Shown here in pieces: positions 45,153 to 59,513 of a DNA stretch of 64,000 nt. This DNA comes from Pseudomonas sp. (GTDB lineage: Bacteria > Pseudomonadota > Gammaproteobacteria > Pseudomonadales > Pseudomonadaceae): contig JAKUTK010000005.1 in NCBI GenBank assembly GCA_022448005.1, positions 89,294-153,293 on the forward strand, written 5' to 3'. Position 1 is the first letter of the stretch; each line of letters begins with the position of its first letter. The translations under genes and the position numbers were made by a program. The notes beneath the pieces were generated by a model that worked only from the letters and a program-made list of their open reading frames with translations, made no database searches and was not told where the DNA came from.

Positions 45153-47203
45153 GTGCACTGGATTTCCTGGTCGAGCTCGGCACCGAAGAGCTGCCGCCCA
45201 AGGCCCTGGGCAAACTGTCCGACGCGTTCTGCGCAGGCATCGAGAAGGGCTTGAAGGACGCCGGCCTCAAGCATGGTCGGGTGCAGGCCTTCGCCGCCCC
45301 TCGGCGTCTGGCGGTATTGATCGAGCAGCTCGACACCGAACAGCCTGACCGCAGCACCAACCTCGACGGGCCGCCTCTGCAGGCGGCCTTCGACGCAGAA
45401 GGCGAGCCGACCCAGGCAGCCTTGGGCTTTGCTCGCAAATGCGGCGTTGATCTGGCAGAAATCGACCGCAGCGGCCCGAAACTTAGATACAGCCGTTCGA
45501 TACCCGGCCAGGCAACCTCCGAGCTGCTTCCGGCTATCGTCGAAACATCGCTCAATGAGTTGCCGATCCCCAAGCGCATGCGCTGGGCCTCGCTTAGGGA
45601 AGAATTCGTCCGGCCGACGCAGTGGCTGGTCATGCTGTTCGGTGATCAGGTCATCGATTGCACTATCCTTACGCAACGCGCCGGTCGCGAATCGCGCGGG
45701 CATCGCTTTCACAGCCCGAACCCGGTCCGCATTTCCAAGCCAGCGAGCTATCTTGAAGACCTGCGCGGCGCTTACGTCATCGCCGATTTTGCTGAGCGTC
45801 GCGAGCTGATCGCCAAGCGGGTCGAGCAGCTGGCCAGCGAGCAGAGCGGCCGCGCCATCGTGCCACCAGCGCTGCTGGACGAGGTGACTGCGCTGGTCGA
45901 GTGGCCTGTGCCGCTGGTGTGTTCCTTTGAAGAACGCTTCCTGGAAGTGCCGCAGGAAGCTTTGATCACCACAATGCAGGACAACCAGAAGTATTTCTGC
46001 CTGCTGGACGCCAACGGCAAGCTGCTTCCGCGCTTCATCACGGTTGCGAACGTTGAATCCAAGGATCCGGCTCAGATCGTTGCAGGTAACGAGAAGGTGG
46101 TGCGCCCGCGCCTCACCGACGCCGAGTTCTTCTTCAAGCAGGACAAGAAACAAGCGCTCGACAGCTTCAATGAACGCCTGAAAAACGTGGTCTTCCAGGC
46201 TCAACTCGGGACTGTCTACGACAAAGCAGTGCGCGTCTCCAAGCTGTCCGCGTTTATCGCCGAACGCACCGAAGGCAATGCGCAGTGGGCCGCACGCGCG
46301 GGCCTGCTGAGCAAATGCGACCTGGCTACCGAAATGGTGGCCGAATTTCCCGAAATGCAGGGCATCGCGGGTTACTACTACGCTGTCAACGATGGTGAAC
46401 CCAGCGACGTCGCCTTGGCACTGAATGAACAATACATGCCCCGCGGTGCCGGTGCAGAGCTACCCAGCACCCATACAGGCGCCATCCTGGCTGTAGCCGA
46501 CAAGCTCGACACCCTGGTAGGCATCTTTGGCATCGGCATGCTTCCCACAGGCAGCAAGGATCCCTACGCACTTCGCCGCGCGGCTTTGGGCATCCTGCGC
46601 ATCCTGATCGAGAAGCGCCTGGATCTTGATCTGGTCGCCGCGGTGCGCTTTTCCATCAGTCAGTTCGCTGGCCAAGTGAAAACCGAGGGCCTGGCCGATC
46701 AGGTTCTCGAATTCATCTTTGATCGCCTGCGTGCACGGTATGAGGATGAAGGCGTCGAGGTGGCATCCTATCTGGCGGTTCGTGCCGTTCAGCCGGGCTC
46801 GGCCCTCGACTTCGATCAGCGCGTGCAAGCCGTACAGGCGTTCCGCAATCTGCCGGAGGCCGAGGCCTTGGCTGCAGCGAACAAGCGCGTCTCGAATCTG
46901 TTGAGCAAGTTCGAGGCGAAGCTGCCAGCCACCGTCGAGCCCCGTTACTTCGACAGCGCTACCGAGTTCTCTTTGTATTCTGCGCTGCAGCAGGCCGAGC
47001 AAGCCGTGCAGCCTCTGGCTGCGGATCGACAGTATCGCGAGGCGCTTGAGCGTCTGGCGCACCTGCGCGGTCCGGTGGATGCCTTCTTCGAGGCGGTACT
47101 GGTCAACGCCGAAGACGCTTCGGTCCGCGCCAACCGCTATGCCTTGCTTGCCCGGTTGAGAGGATTGTTCCTTGGCGTTGCCGATATTTCCGCACTTGGC
47201 TAA
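45149..47203 (+). CDS. glyS: Glycyl-tRNA synthetase beta subunit
   Basis: 684 residues. Begins [20 protein letters not shown], the normal N-terminus. It includes the [11 protein letters not shown] (about 275) and [24 protein letters not shown] blocks and an HD-like central region. The C-terminal anticodon-binding part (about 560-684) recognises tRNA. Overlaps glyQ by four bases (ATGA) and is followed by gmhB after four bases. Length normal. Confidence 0.95.
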   Translation: MSALDFLVELGTEELPPKALGKLSDAFCAGIEKGLKDAGLKHGRVQAFAAPRRLAVLIEQLDTEQPDRSTNLDGPPLQAAFDAEGEPTQAALGFARKCGVDLAEIDRSGPKLRYSRSIPGQATSELLPAIVETSLNELPIPKRMRWASLREEFVRPTQWLVMLFGDQVIDCTILTQRAGRESRGHRFHSPNPVRISKPASYLEDLRGAYVIADFAERRELIAKRVEQLASEQSGRAIVPPALLDEVTALVEWPVPLVCSFEERFLEVPQEALITTMQDNQKYFCLLDANGKLLPRFITVANVESKDPAQIVAGNEKVVRPRLTDAEFFFKQDKKQALDSFNERLKNVVFQAQLGTVYDKAVRVSKLSAFIAERTEGNAQWAARAGLLSKCDLATEMVAEFPEMQGIAGYYYAVNDGEPSDVALALNEQYMPRGAGAELPSTHTGAILAVADKLDTLVGIFGIGMLPTGSKDPYALRRAALGILRILIEKRLDLDLVAAVRFSISQFAGQVKTEGLADQVLEFIFDRLRARYEDEGVEVASYLAVRAVQPGSALDFDQRVQAVQAFRNLPEAEALAAANKRVSNLLSKFEAKLPATVEPRYFDSATEFSLYSALQQAEQAVQPLAADRQYREALERLAHLRGPVDAFFEAVLVNAEDASVRANRYALLARLRGLFLGVADISALG

Positions 47204-47207
47204 GCCG

Positions 47208-47750
47208 GTGAAGCTGATCGTGCTGGATCGCGACGGCGTGATCAACGAGGACTCTGACGCCTATGTAAAGAGTCTGGGTGAATGGATTCCGATTCCAGGC
47301 TCGATCCAGGCGATCGCGCGGCTGTGCAAGGCCGGCTGGACAGTGGCAGTCGCCACCAACCAGTCGGGCCTTGCCCGAGGTCTGTTTGACGCTACTACGC
47401 TCGGCGACATGCATTTCAAGATGCAGCAGCTAGCAATGGAAGAGGGTGGTCGCGTCGACTTGATCGTGCACTGTCCGCATGGTCCCGACGATGGTTGTGA
47501 TTGCCGCAAACCGCTGCCCGGCTTGTTCCAGCAGATCGCAGAACACTTCCATCTGGACGATCTCAAGGGCGTTCCGGTGGTAGGTGACAGTCAACGCGAT
47601 CTGGTTGCTGGCATGCGTCTTGGCGGCCTGCCTTATCTGGTTCGCACCGGAAAAGGCTTGAAAGCTTCAGACGGTACGCTGCCACCTGGCACCCAAGTGT
47701 TCGATGACCTGGCTGCCGTGGTCGATCATCTGTTGGGAGCGAAACGATGA
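47208..47750 (+). CDS. gmhB: D,D-heptose 1,7-bisphosphate phosphatase
   Basis: 180 residues from the GTG at 47208, four bases after the glyS stop; the longer TTG start at 47172 would overlap glyS. Removes the 7-phosphate of heptose bisphosphate in ADP-heptose supply for LPS core. HAD motif LDRDGVIN (nucleophile Asp 7 or so), ATNQSG loop and a zinc loop CPHGPDDGCDCRKP with four ligands (about 91-104). Overlaps plsC by four bases. Confidence 0.92.
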   Translation: MKLIVLDRDGVINEDSDAYVKSLGEWIPIPGSIQAIARLCKAGWTVAVATNQSGLARGLFDATTLGDMHFKMQQLAMEEGGRVDLIVHCPHGPDDGCDCRKPLPGLFQQIAEHFHLDDLKGVPVVGDSQRDLVAGMRLGGLPYLVRTGKGLKASDGTLPPGTQVFDDLAAVVDHLLGAKR

Positions 47751-48484
47751 GCGCCTTGCTGCCGATTCGCATCGTGCTGTTCTACCTGTTGCTGTCATTC
47801 ACAGCGTTTGCCTGGTGTTTGGTCAGCCTGGTTTTCGCACCCTTCATGTCATTCCGCACACGCTACCGTTTCGTGGTCCAAACCTGGTGCCGCAGCGCCG
47901 TCTGGTTAGCCAAGACCGTTATCGGTCTGCGTTATGAGGTGAGCGGTGCGGAAAACGTGCCGGAGAAGCCCTGCGTGATTCTGTCCAAGCACCAGAGCAC
48001 CTGGGAAACGTTTTTCCTTTCGGCTTACTTCGAACCATTGAGTCAGGTGCTCAAGCGCGAACTGCTCAACGTGCCGTTCTTTGGATGGGCAATCCGGCTG
48101 CTCAAACCCATTGCAATTGACCGTGAGAATCCCAAGGAGGCGTTACGTCAGGTCGCTAAGCAGGGATTGGAACGGCTCGAGCAGGGTGCCTGGGTGTTGA
48201 TCTTTCCAGAAGGTACTCGCGTTCCCGTTGGCCAAGTCGGCAAGTTCTCGCGCAGCGGTGCGGCGCTGGCAGTCAACGCCAAGCTTCCGATTTTGCCTGT
48301 CGCGCACAATGCCGGTACGTTCTGGCCCAAGTCCGGTTGGGGCAAGCGACCTGGGGTCATTCAGGTGGTCATAGGTCCTGCTATGTATGCCGAGAGCGAA
48401 GGTCCCCGGGCTGCAGCTGAGCTCAACCAGCGCGCCGAAGACTGGATCAATTCGACCGTGGCGGAGTTGGAACGCAACGTTTGA
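47747..48484 (+). CDS. plsC: 1-acyl-sn-glycerol-3-phosphate acyltransferase
   Basis: 245 residues. An N-terminal membrane segment (about 5-32, FYLLLSFTAFAWCLVSLVFA) followed by a PlsC fold: HQSTWE (HX4E, about residues 81-86), FPEGTRVP (about 153-160). Makes phosphatidic acid by acylating lyso-PA. In PAO1 a homologue (lptA) lies next to gyrB. The stop is followed by a strong terminator at 48503-48540. Confidence 0.9.
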   Translation: MSALLPIRIVLFYLLLSFTAFAWCLVSLVFAPFMSFRTRYRFVVQTWCRSAVWLAKTVIGLRYEVSGAENVPEKPCVILSKHQSTWETFFLSAYFEPLSQVLKRELLNVPFFGWAIRLLKPIAIDRENPKEALRQVAKQGLERLEQGAWVLIFPEGTRVPVGQVGKFSRSGAALAVNAKLPILPVAHNAGTFWPKSGWGKRPGVIQVVIGPAMYAESEGPRAAAELNQRAEDWINSTVAELERNV

Positions 48485-48502
48485 CCTACAAAATAGGGCA
48501 AT

Positions 48503-48540
48503 AAAAAAGGGGAGCAGACTGATGTCTGCTCCCCTTTTTT
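48503..48540. terminator. Strong bidirectional terminator between plsC and ahpF
   Basis: AAAAAAGGGGAGCAGAC, TGAT, GTCTGCTCCCCTTTTTT: an 11-bp GC-rich stem flanked by A6 and T6, a Rho-independent terminator in both directions for two convergent genes. Confidence 0.95.
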
Positions 48541-48551
48541 TCCCCCAACGC

Positions 48552-50117
48552 TCAGTCTTCGACCGAGCTGCGAATCAGATGATCGAAGGCACTCAGCGAG
48601 GCTTTCGCGCCTTCGCCAACGGCGATGACAATCTGCTTGTATGGCACCGTGGTGACGTCACCTGCCGCGAAGATGCCCGGCAGCGAGGTCTCGCCACGCG
48701 CATCCACGATGATCTCGCCGCGTGAGGTCAGCTCTACCGTACCCTTCAGCCAATCGGAGTTGGGCAGCAGGCCGATCTGCACGAAGATGCCTTCCAGTTC
48801 CAGCTCATGGAATTCACTGGAGTTGCGATCCTTGTAGGTCAGGCCGATAACCTTCTTGCCGTCCCCGATCACCTCACTGGTCAGCGCACTGGTGATCACG
48901 GTGACATTGGGCAGGCTGTGCAGCTTCTTCTGCAGCACCGCATCGGCACGCAGCTGGCTGTCGAACTCGAGCAAGGTGACCTGAGCGACGATACCCGCCA
49001 GGTCGATCGCCGCTTCCACGCCCGAGTTGCCGCCGCCAATCACCGCGACGCGCTTGCCCTTGAACAGCGGGCCGTCGCAGTGCGGGCAGTACGCCACGCC
49101 ACGGCCACGGTATTCCTGCTCGCCCGGCACGTTCATTTCACGCCAGCGTGCGCCGGTGGCCAGAATCAACGTCTTGGCTTTCAGCGATCCACCGTTCTCC
49201 AGCTTGATCTCGTGCAGGCCGCCTTCGCTTGAAGCGGGGATCAACTGCGCGGCACGCTGCAGATTCATGATGTCGACATCGTATTCGCGTACGTGGTTTT
49301 CCAGCGCACGGGCCAGTTTCGGGCCTTCGGTTTCGTTGACCGAGATGAAGTTCTCGATGGCCATTGTGTCCAGCACCTGACCGCCGAAGCGCTCGGCGGC
49401 AACACCGGTACGGATACCCTTACGCGCCGCGTAGATGGCCGCTGCAGCGCCGGCCGGGCCACCGCCGACCACGAGCACGTCGAAGGCGTCCTTGGCGCTG
49501 AGTTTCTCGGCATCACGCGCCGAGGCGCCGGTGTCGAGCTTGGCGAGGATTTCCTCTTCACCCATGCGGCCCTGACCGAACAGCTCACCGTTGAGGTAGA
49601 TGCTGGGCACGGACATCACCTGGCGCACCGTGACCTCTTCCTGGAACAGGGCTCCGTCGATGGCCACGTGGCGGATGTTGGGGTTAAGTACGGCCATCAG
49701 GTTAAGTGCCTGGACCACATCGGGGCAATTCTGGCAGGACAGCGAGAAATAGGTTTCGAAGTTGTATTCGCCTTCGAGGTTCTTGATCTGTTCAATGATT
49801 TCAGGCGCAGTCTTTGACGGATGCCCACCCACTTGCAACAGGGCGAGGACCAGCGAGGTGAATTCGTGGCCCATGGGAATGCCGGCGAAGCGCAAACTGA
49901 TGTCGCCACCGATTCGGTTGAGCGCAAACGAAGGCTTGCGGGCGTCATTGCCATCGGTGCGCAGGGTGATCTTGTCGCTCAAGCTGGTGATGTCTTCCAG
50001 CAGGCTGAGCATTTCCTGGGATTTGGCGCCGTCACCGAGGGACGCGACGATCTCGAACGGCTGGGTGACCTTTTCCAGATAGGTTTTCAGTTGCGTTTTC
50101 AGGTTGCTGTCGAGCAT
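48552..50117 (-). CDS. ahpF: Alkyl hydroperoxide reductase subunit F
   Basis: 521 residues. Flavin disulfide reductase that reduces AhpC. The N-terminal thioredoxin-like part (about 1-200) carries SCQNCP (about 129-134). The FAD loop [19 protein letters not shown] follows at about 216. The redox cysteines are in YCPHCDG (about 345). No ahpC is next to it, so its partner is elsewhere. In PAO1 plsC and gyrB are neighbours, so ahpF is an insertion at this point or a lineage-specific rearrangement. The gene has a moderately strong start with AAGGGGT upstream. Confidence 0.93.
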   Translation of the reverse strand: MLDSNLKTQLKTYLEKVTQPFEIVASLGDGAKSQEMLSLLEDITSLSDKITLRTDGNDARKPSFALNRIGGDISLRFAGIPMGHEFTSLVLALLQVGGHPSKTAPEIIEQIKNLEGEYNFETYFSLSCQNCPDVVQALNLMAVLNPNIRHVAIDGALFQEEVTVRQVMSVPSIYLNGELFGQGRMGEEEILAKLDTGASARDAEKLSAKDAFDVLVVGGGPAGAAAAIYAARKGIRTGVAAERFGGQVLDTMAIENFISVNETEGPKLARALENHVREYDVDIMNLQRAAQLIPASSEGGLHEIKLENGGSLKAKTLILATGARWREMNVPGEQEYRGRGVAYCPHCDGPLFKGKRVAVIGGGNSGVEAAIDLAGIVAQVTLLEFDSQLRADAVLQKKLHSLPNVTVITSALTSEVIGDGKKVIGLTYKDRNSSEFHELELEGIFVQIGLLPNSDWLKGTVELTSRGEIIVDARGETSLPGIFAAGDVTTVPYKQIVIAVGEGAKASLSAFDHLIRSSVED

Positions 50118-50260
50118 GTCGATTACCCCTTACTGATAGGCTTATTAAAGGAAGCGGTTGAATTTAGATGGACCTAGCTTAAGAGCTGGAGAGGAGTTCG
50201 GAAAATTGATTAAACGCAGCAGGATGATTAAACGAAACTATATGGTCGGTGAACAGCGAC

Positions 50261-50274
50261 GTTCCACGTGAAAC
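50261..50274. promoter_or_regulatory. parS centromere site (gyrB/ahpF gap)
   Basis: GTTCCACGTGAAAC, a near match to the parS consensus TGTTTCACGTGAAACA. ParB binds such sites near oriC to load SMC and segregate the chromosome. It is one of three identical 14-mers in this window. Confidence 0.85.
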
Positions 50275-50276
50275 AA

Positions 50277-50301
50277 AAAACCCAGCCGAAGCTGGGTTTC
50301 T
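50277..50301 (-). terminator. gyrB terminator
   Basis: AACCCAGC, CGAA, GCTGGGTT followed on the minus strand by a T-run (AAAAAA on the plus strand at 50275-50280): a Rho-independent terminator 30 bases after the gyrB stop. Confidence 0.85.
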
Positions 50302-50330
50302 TAGTGCTGCTATCAACAATTATTCTTCTA

Positions 50331-53854
<3,524 letters not shown>

Positions 53855-53865
53855 TCAAGGAAGAT

Positions 53866-54969
53866 TTACAGGCGCATCGGCATAACGACGTAGGCCGAGT
53901 CGTCATTGTCGTACTCCTGAACCAAAGCACTGCTGTTCGCATCGGACAGAATCAGCCGGACCTGATCGGTCGTCATGACACTCAGTACATCGAGCAGATA
54001 GCTGACATTGAAGCCGATTTCCAAAGCCCCACCGGTATAGTCCACTGCGACTTCTTCTTCGGCTTCTTCCTGCTCGGGGTTGTTAGCTTGAATTTTCAAC
54101 AGACCAGACTCTAGCTGCAGCCGGATACCACGGTATTTCTCGTTGGATAGGATTGCCGTACGGCTGAACGCTTCGCGCAGGGTCTGACGCTCACCCACCA
54201 CCAATTTGTCACCGCCGCGTGGCAGCACACGCTCGTAGTCAGGAAATTTTCCATCGACGAGTTTGGAGGTAAAGGTGAATTCCCCTGTGGTGGCTCTGAT
54301 GTGATGCTGTCCCAAGACGATACTGACCTCGCCCTCCTGATCCGTAAGAAGTCTTGCCAGCTCTAGGATGCCCTTGCGCGGGACGATCACCTGATGGCGG
54401 TCGGGCTGTTCGATGCCGGCTTGCATGGAACACATCGCCAACCGATGTCCGTCAGTGGCAACGGCACGCAACATTCCACTCGAAACTTCGATCAGCATAC
54501 CGTTCAGGTAATAACGCACATCCTGCTGTGCCATGGCGAAGCTGCTGCGCTCAATTAGACGGCGCATCTTGCCTTGGTTAACACTGAAATTCAGCGAGCC
54601 AGGGCCTTCCTCAACGGTAGGAAAATCATTCGCCGGCAAGGTTGAAAGCGAAAAGCGGCTGCGCCCGGATTTGATCACAATCTTCTGATCATCCAGCCGG
54701 ATATCGATAAGCGCATCAGGCTGCAAGCTTTTGCAGATATCCATCAGTTTGCGCGCGGGCACCGTGATCTCGCCTGGCTCGGAGGCATCCTCCAAGGCCA
54801 CACGACCAACCAACTCGACCTCGAGGTCGGTGCCGGTAAGCGAAAGCTGATGGTCTTGGACCACCAGCAGTACGTTTGACAGAACCGGCAGGGTCTGGCG
54901 ACGCTCGACGACGCCGGCCACCAGCTGCAGAGGTTTCAACAAGGCTTCGCGCTGAATAGTGAAATGCAT
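53866..54969 (-). CDS. dnaN: DNA polymerase III sliding clamp (beta)
   Basis: 367 residues. Homodimer that rings DNA and tethers the polymerase. Begins MHFTIQREALLKPLQLVAGVVERRQTLPVLSN, cut as MHFTIQREALLKPLQ and VVERRQTLPVLSN, a normal start. Ends with YVVMPMRL, the typical C-terminal strand. The gene follows dnaA after 37 bases on the same strand. Confidence 0.97.
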   Translation of the reverse strand: MHFTIQREALLKPLQLVAGVVERRQTLPVLSNVLLVVQDHQLSLTGTDLEVELVGRVALEDASEPGEITVPARKLMDICKSLQPDALIDIRLDDQKIVIKSGRSRFSLSTLPANDFPTVEEGPGSLNFSVNQGKMRRLIERSSFAMAQQDVRYYLNGMLIEVSSGMLRAVATDGHRLAMCSMQAGIEQPDRHQVIVPRKGILELARLLTDQEGEVSIVLGQHHIRATTGEFTFTSKLVDGKFPDYERVLPRGGDKLVVGERQTLREAFSRTAILSNEKYRGIRLQLESGLLKIQANNPEQEEAEEEVAVDYTGGALEIGFNVSYLLDVLSVMTTDQVRLILSDANSSALVQEYDNDDSAYVVMPMRL

Positions 54970-55006
54970 GGTCTGGTCCCTTGCCTATTAAATGGCCGCA
55001 GTCTGT

Positions 55007-56473
55007 TCAGGTTGTCAAAGTACGCAGCAGATTCTTGTAATCTTCGCGGATATCAGCATCCAATTCACGAAGTTCGGCAATCTTACGACAAGCGTGCAAC
55101 ACCGTCGTGTGATCGCGCCCACCAAAGGCGTCGCCGATTTCCGGCAAGCTGTGATTGGTGAGCTCTTTGGACAATGCCATCGCGACCTGCCGAGGCCTGG
55201 CGACCGAACGCGAGCGTCGTTTCGAGAGGAGATCCGATATCTTGATCTTGTAGTATTCCGCGACGGTGCGCTGAATGTTATCAACACTTACCAGCTTGTC
55301 TTGCAGTGCAAGCAGATCTTTCAACGACTCGCGAATCAGCTCGATGGTAATGTCACGCCCCATGAAATGAGCATGGGCGATTACGCGTTTCAATGCTCCT
55401 TCCAGTTCGCGAACATTCGAACGAATGCGCTGCGCAATGAAAAACGCAGCATCATGTGGAAGCTCGACGTTAGCCTGATCAGCCTTCTTCATCAGGATCG
55501 CCACACGGGTCTCAAGCTCCGGTGGCTCTACGGCCACTGTCAGTCCCCAGCCAAAGCGGGACTTCAAACGCTCTTCGAGCCCGTCAATCTCTTTCGGGTA
55601 GCGGTCACTGGTGAGAATTACCTGCTGGCCACCTTCAAGCAACGCATTGAATGTATGAAAAAACTCTTCCTGCGACCGCTCTTTCTTGGCGAAGAACTGG
55701 ATGTCGTCAATCAACAAGGCGTCCACCGACCGATAGAAGCGTTTGAACTCATTGATCGCGTTGAGTTGAAGAGCCTTGACCATATCCGCAACAAACCGCT
55801 CGGAATGCAGATAGACCACCTTGGCGTTAGGGTTCTTCTTCAGCAGATGATTGCCAACGGCGTGCATCAAGTGAGTCTTGCCAAGCCCTACGCCGCCATA
55901 CAGAAACAACGGGTTGTAGCCATGCTTGGGATTGTCGGCCACCTGCCAGGCAGCTGCCCGTGCCAGTTGGTTGGACTTGCCTTCGACAAAATTCTCAAAG
56001 GTGAACGTGCGGTTGAGATAACTGGTGTGCTTGAGTCCACCTTCGACCTGTACGTTTCGTTCTGCGGGACGCGACGGTGCACTAGGTACAGGCGCTGCCA
56101 TAGGCTCGGCGGAGGGCGTGACTGTCGGTTCGTTGAACGAAGCAGGCGGCGGCGCAGCGGCAGCAGGAGCCCCAACCTGCGGCTGAGAACGAGCAGCGGA
56201 ACCGACAGCTGGCCGTGAAGAAGCCACTCGCCTGCTGCCTATCAGCAGAGACAGTGACGGCACTGCTCCTGTGGCACGCTCCGACAACAGCTCCATCAAG
56301 CGCGAAAGATATTTCTCGTTGACCCAATCGAGCACGAATCGGTTCGGTGCATAGACCCGCAATTCATCTCCATCAGCTTCGATCTGAAGCGGACGAATCC
56401 AAGTGTTGAATTGCTGGGCCGGCAGCTCATCTCTCAAGAGGTCAACACACTGCTGCCATAGTTCCACCGACAC
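55007..56473 (-). CDS. dnaA: Chromosomal replication initiator DnaA
   Basis: 488 residues. Domain I (about 1-85), then a Pro/Ala-rich linker (about 90-150), then the AAA+ motor with Walker [14 protein letters not shown] (about 188-200) and Walker [10 protein letters not shown] (about 250). Domain IV ends in [15 protein letters not shown], the DnaA-box-binding HTH. Reads away from the gap 56474-56984, where DnaA boxes and an AT-rich stretch lie. Length is normal for pseudomonads. Confidence 0.97.
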   Translation of the reverse strand: MSVELWQQCVDLLRDELPAQQFNTWIRPLQIEADGDELRVYAPNRFVLDWVNEKYLSRLMELLSERATGAVPSLSLLIGSRRVASSRPAVGSAARSQPQVGAPAAAAPPPASFNEPTVTPSAEPMAAPVPSAPSRPAERNVQVEGGLKHTSYLNRTFTFENFVEGKSNQLARAAAWQVADNPKHGYNPLFLYGGVGLGKTHLMHAVGNHLLKKNPNAKVVYLHSERFVADMVKALQLNAINEFKRFYRSVDALLIDDIQFFAKKERSQEEFFHTFNALLEGGQQVILTSDRYPKEIDGLEERLKSRFGWGLTVAVEPPELETRVAILMKKADQANVELPHDAAFFIAQRIRSNVRELEGALKRVIAHAHFMGRDITIELIRESLKDLLALQDKLVSVDNIQRTVAEYYKIKISDLLSKRRSRSVARPRQVAMALSKELTNHSLPEIGDAFGGRDHTTVLHACRKIAELRELDADIREDYKNLLRTLTT

Positions 56474-56984
56474 GGACTCTCCTCGACGCTGTAACGCTCA
56501 AAACGGAGCTCATTGTAGCCCTGACCCAGCCAGTTATCCACAGTCAAAGGGGAGCTATAGAGGTAAACAAACAATCAACCAGCTTTGGCGACCGCTGGGC
56601 TGACCTCCTAAGCTCTGTTGGTAACTATGCCCAAGCCCATTGGAAAAACCTGTGTACAGCGTGCGGCGATTCGGGCCTGTGTATAAGTTCCGCTTCTGTC
56701 CACAGGAAAAGCACTGGCTTTGCACTGTAAACGCACCGTTTCCACAGAACGTTTAAGAGCGCTGTACGCCATGCGCTGCGGGGACTACAGGCACCTGTCC
56801 ACAGAAAATGGCTCCACCATCTATAAGCACTGCATTAAGAAGAGCTCTAATTTCTTTCTTTATCTATTAATTCTGAACGGATGGCGCTGGTTGGAAATTG
56901 ACCTCACCGCGCGGCTTCTCTACAATCGCCGGTCTCTTAAAAGGGGGCCATTCCGGCCCGCAATGGATCACCAGGTAACGCATC
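56474..56984. other. Likely chromosomal origin region (dnaA/rpmH gap)
   Basis: 511 bases with no gene. DnaA boxes in the form TTWTNCACA are TTATCCACA at 56534-56542 and TGTGTATAA (reverse of TTATACACA) at 56678-56686. One-mismatch GTTTCCACA is at 56738-56746. Several CTGTCCACA sequences (56695, 56797) are weaker. An AT-rich stretch follows at about 56842-56880. Pseudomonas origins are known to lie between rpmH and dnaA. Confidence 0.75.
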
Positions 56985-57119
56985 ATGAAACGCACTTTCC
57001 AACCCAGCACCCTCAAGCGCGCTCGCACTCACGGTTTCCGTGCCCGTATGGCCACCAAAAACGGCCGTGCCGTTCTGTCGCGTCGTCGCGCGAAAGGTCG
57101 TAAGCGTCTGGCAGTCTGA
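56985..57119 (+). CDS. rpmH: 50S ribosomal protein L34
   Basis: 44 residues: [19 protein letters not shown] ending GRKRLAV, a clear L34. Its ribosome site is CAGGTAA. Too short for many gene finders. It is the first gene of the rpmH-rnpA-yidD-yidC group reading away from the origin. Confidence 0.97.
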   Translation: MKRTFQPSTLKRARTHGFRARMATKNGRAVLSRRRAKGRKRLAV

Positions 57120-57136
57120 AAACGTCGGAACAGGTA

Positions 57137-57529
57137 GTGAGTCGAGACTTCGGTCGGGAAAAGCGTCTGCTGACCCCGAGCCAGTTCAAGGCTGTCTTCG
57201 ACTCCCCTGACGGCAAGTTACCGGGCAGGAACGTCCTGCTACTGGTGCGCGAAAATCAGTTGCCAAATCCGCGAATCGGACTGGTAATTGGCAAGAAGAG
57301 CGTCAAACTCTCGGTAGAGCGCAATCGCATCAAGCGGCAACTGCGTGAAACCTTTCGTCTCCACCAGATGGAGTTGACGGGGTGGGACATCGTGGTCATC
57401 GCACGCAAGGGCCTAGCGGAACTGGACAATCCAGAACTGGCAAAGCAATTTGCCAAACTCTGGCGACGCTTGGCACGTACGCCGGCGCCGGACACCAAGC
57501 AGGTCCAGAGCAACGTCGCTGATGCGTAA
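57137..57529 (+). CDS. rnpA: Ribonuclease P protein component
   Basis: 130 residues from a GTG at 57137 (CAGG three bases upstream). The protein cofactor of RNase P, which trims the 5' ends of tRNAs. The signature [10 protein letters not shown] is at about 61-70. It follows rpmH after 17 bases and overlaps yidD by 8 bases. Confidence 0.95.
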   Translation: MSRDFGREKRLLTPSQFKAVFDSPDGKLPGRNVLLLVRENQLPNPRIGLVIGKKSVKLSVERNRIKRQLRETFRLHQMELTGWDIVVIARKGLAELDNPELAKQFAKLWRRLARTPAPDTKQVQSNVADA

Positions 57530-57767
57530 GCTCGCGCTCGTCCCCATCAAATTCTACCGGTACGCCATCAGTCCGATGATGGCCAGCCACTGTCGCTTCT
57601 ACCCAAGTTGCTCCTGCTACGCACAAGAGGCCATTGAAACTCATGGCTTGCTGCGCGGTGGCTGGCTGAGCCTATGCAGGCTTGGCCGTTGCCATCCATG
57701 GAATCCGGGCGGCTATGATCCCGTGCCTTCCAACACCCCCTCCAATTCATCTTCGATGACCGAGTAA
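57522..57767 (+). CDS. yidD: Membrane protein insertion efficiency factor YidD
   Basis: 81 residues from the ATG at 57522, overlapping the end of rnpA by eight bases. Amphipathic N-terminus ([17 protein letters not shown]). Cys-rich motif [19 protein letters not shown] (about 24-42) and [13 protein letters not shown] near 56-68. Helps YidC insert proteins into the inner membrane. Lies two bases ahead of yidC. Confidence 0.95.
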   Translation: MRKLALVPIKFYRYAISPMMASHCRFYPSCSCYAQEAIETHGLLRGGWLSLCRLGRCHPWNPGGYDPVPSNTPSNSSSMTE

Positions 57768-57769
57768 CC

Positions 57770-59446
57770 ATGGATATCAAACGCTCGATCCTGCTTGTCG
57801 CCCTGGCAGTCGTTGCTTACCTGATGGTTTTGCAGTGGAACCAGGACTACGGTCAGACCGCCATCCCTGACGAGACGCGCCAGGAGCAGTCTTCGGCCGC
57901 TCAGCTTCCCACTGTTCCAACCAGCAGCGCTGAAGTGAATGCGCAGGGAGATATCCCTGCGGTGAGTACCGAACCTTCGGCCAACGCGGTAGCCGACGGC
58001 CAGGCCAGTTCTCAGTTGATTCGCGTACGCACGGACGTACTGGATGTCGCAATCGATCCGCGCGGTGGTGACATCGTCGACCTGCGCTTGCCAGAGTTTC
58101 CGCGCCGGCAAGACCGCCCAGACGTGCCTTTCCAATTGTTCGAGCGTAGCGGCGAGCGCACCTATGAAGCCCAGAGCGGTTTGATTGGTGACGGTCCGGA
58201 TAAAGCAACTGGACGACCGCTGTACAGCAGCGAGCAACAGCAATATCAACTGGGGGAAAATCAGGACCAGCTGGTCGTTGATCTGCAATTCAGCGAAGAC
58301 GGCGTCAACTACACCAAGCGCTTTACCTTCAAACGAGGCGACTATGATCTTGGCGTGCGCTATCTGATCGACAACCAAAGCGATCAAGCGTGGACCGGCC
58401 ACATGTTCGGTCAGCTGAAACGGGATGACAGCAAGGATCCGTCCTCCAGTACCGCGACTGGCACAGCAACCTATCTGGGCGCTGCGCTCTGGACCAAAGA
58501 CGAGCCGTACACCAAGGTTTCCATGGGAGACATGGACGACAAGAGTCTGAAAAAGACCGTCGAAGGTGGCTGGATTGCATGGTTGCAGCACTACTTTGTG
58601 ACCGCGTGGATTCCAGCGCCTGATCAGACCAATTTGGTACAGACACGCAAGGACAGCCAGGGTAATTACATCATCGGCTTCACCGGTCCCGCTGTTTCGG
58701 TCGCACCGGGTAGCCAGGGTGAGACTTACGCTACCCTGTACGCAGGTCCGAAAAGTCAGGACCAGCTGGAAGAGCTGTCGCCCGGCCTCCGTCTAACAGT
58801 CGATTACGGCATTCTTTGGTTTATCGCCCAGCCGATCTTCTGGCTGCTACAGAACATCCATGCACTGTTGGGTAACTGGGGCTGGTCGATCATCGCGCTG
58901 ACCATCGTCATCAAGCTGGCGTTCTTCCCGCTGTCGGCGGCCAGCTACAGGTCAATGGCGCGCATGCGGGCGGTTTCGCCGAAAATGCAGGCGCTCAAGG
59001 AACAGTTTGGCGATGACCGCCAAAAGATGTCCCAGGCGATGATGGAGCTGTACAAGAAGGAGAAGATCAATCCACTGGGAGGCTGTCTGCCGATCCTGGT
59101 GCAGATGCCAGTCTTCCTCGCGTTGTACTGGGTTCTGCTGGAAAGCGTCGAAATGCGTCAGGCGCCCTGGATGTTCTGGATTACTGACCTGTCGATCAAA
59201 GACCCTTTCTTCATTCTCCCGATTATCATGGGCGTGACCATGTTTATTCAGCAGCAGTTGAACCCTACGCCACCGGATCCGATGCAAGCCAGGGTGATGA
59301 AGCTGCTTCCAATCATTTTCACCTTCTTCTTCCTCTGGTTCCCGGCAGGCCTGGTGTTGTACTGGGTGGTCAACAACTGCTTGTCGATCGCGCAGCAGTG
59401 GTACATTACCCGCAAGATCACCGGACAGACTGCCAGCGCAACCTGA
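57770..59446 (+). CDS. yidC: Membrane protein insertase YidC
   Basis: 558 residues. An N-terminal helix (about 5-22), a large periplasmic domain (about 40-330), then five membrane helices from about 345. The hydrophilic-groove Arg lies in SAASYRSMARMR (about 390), and the C1/C2 loops and GGCLPILVQMPVFLALYWVL (about 440) are normal. Inserts proteins alone or with SecYEG. Ends at a terminator at 59465-59488. Confidence 0.96.
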   Translation: MDIKRSILLVALAVVAYLMVLQWNQDYGQTAIPDETRQEQSSAAQLPTVPTSSAEVNAQGDIPAVSTEPSANAVADGQASSQLIRVRTDVLDVAIDPRGGDIVDLRLPEFPRRQDRPDVPFQLFERSGERTYEAQSGLIGDGPDKATGRPLYSSEQQQYQLGENQDQLVVDLQFSEDGVNYTKRFTFKRGDYDLGVRYLIDNQSDQAWTGHMFGQLKRDDSKDPSSSTATGTATYLGAALWTKDEPYTKVSMGDMDDKSLKKTVEGGWIAWLQHYFVTAWIPAPDQTNLVQTRKDSQGNYIIGFTGPAVSVAPGSQGETYATLYAGPKSQDQLEELSPGLRLTVDYGILWFIAQPIFWLLQNIHALLGNWGWSIIALTIVIKLAFFPLSAASYRSMARMRAVSPKMQALKEQFGDDRQKMSQAMMELYKKEKINPLGGCLPILVQMPVFLALYWVLLESVEMRQAPWMFWITDLSIKDPFFILPIIMGVTMFIQQQLNPTPPDPMQARVMKLLPIIFTFFFLWFPAGLVLYWVVNNCLSIAQQWYITRKITGQTASAT

Positions 59447-59463
59447 TCCGTCGAAGTGAACAG

Positions 59464-59488
59464 AACGCCCCTTAATTGGGGCGTTTTG
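59464..59488 (+). terminator. yidC terminator
   Basis: AACGCCCC, TTAATT (overlapping), GGGGCGTTTTG: a 7-bp GC stem with T4, 18 bases after the yidC stop, ahead of mnmE. Confidence 0.75.
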
Positions 59489-59513
59489 CATTATCGATCC
59501 CTGGGAGAGTTTG

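Noticed and set aside
45062..46432. 456-codon minus-strand frame opposite glyS
   Set aside because: Antisense shadow of glyS.
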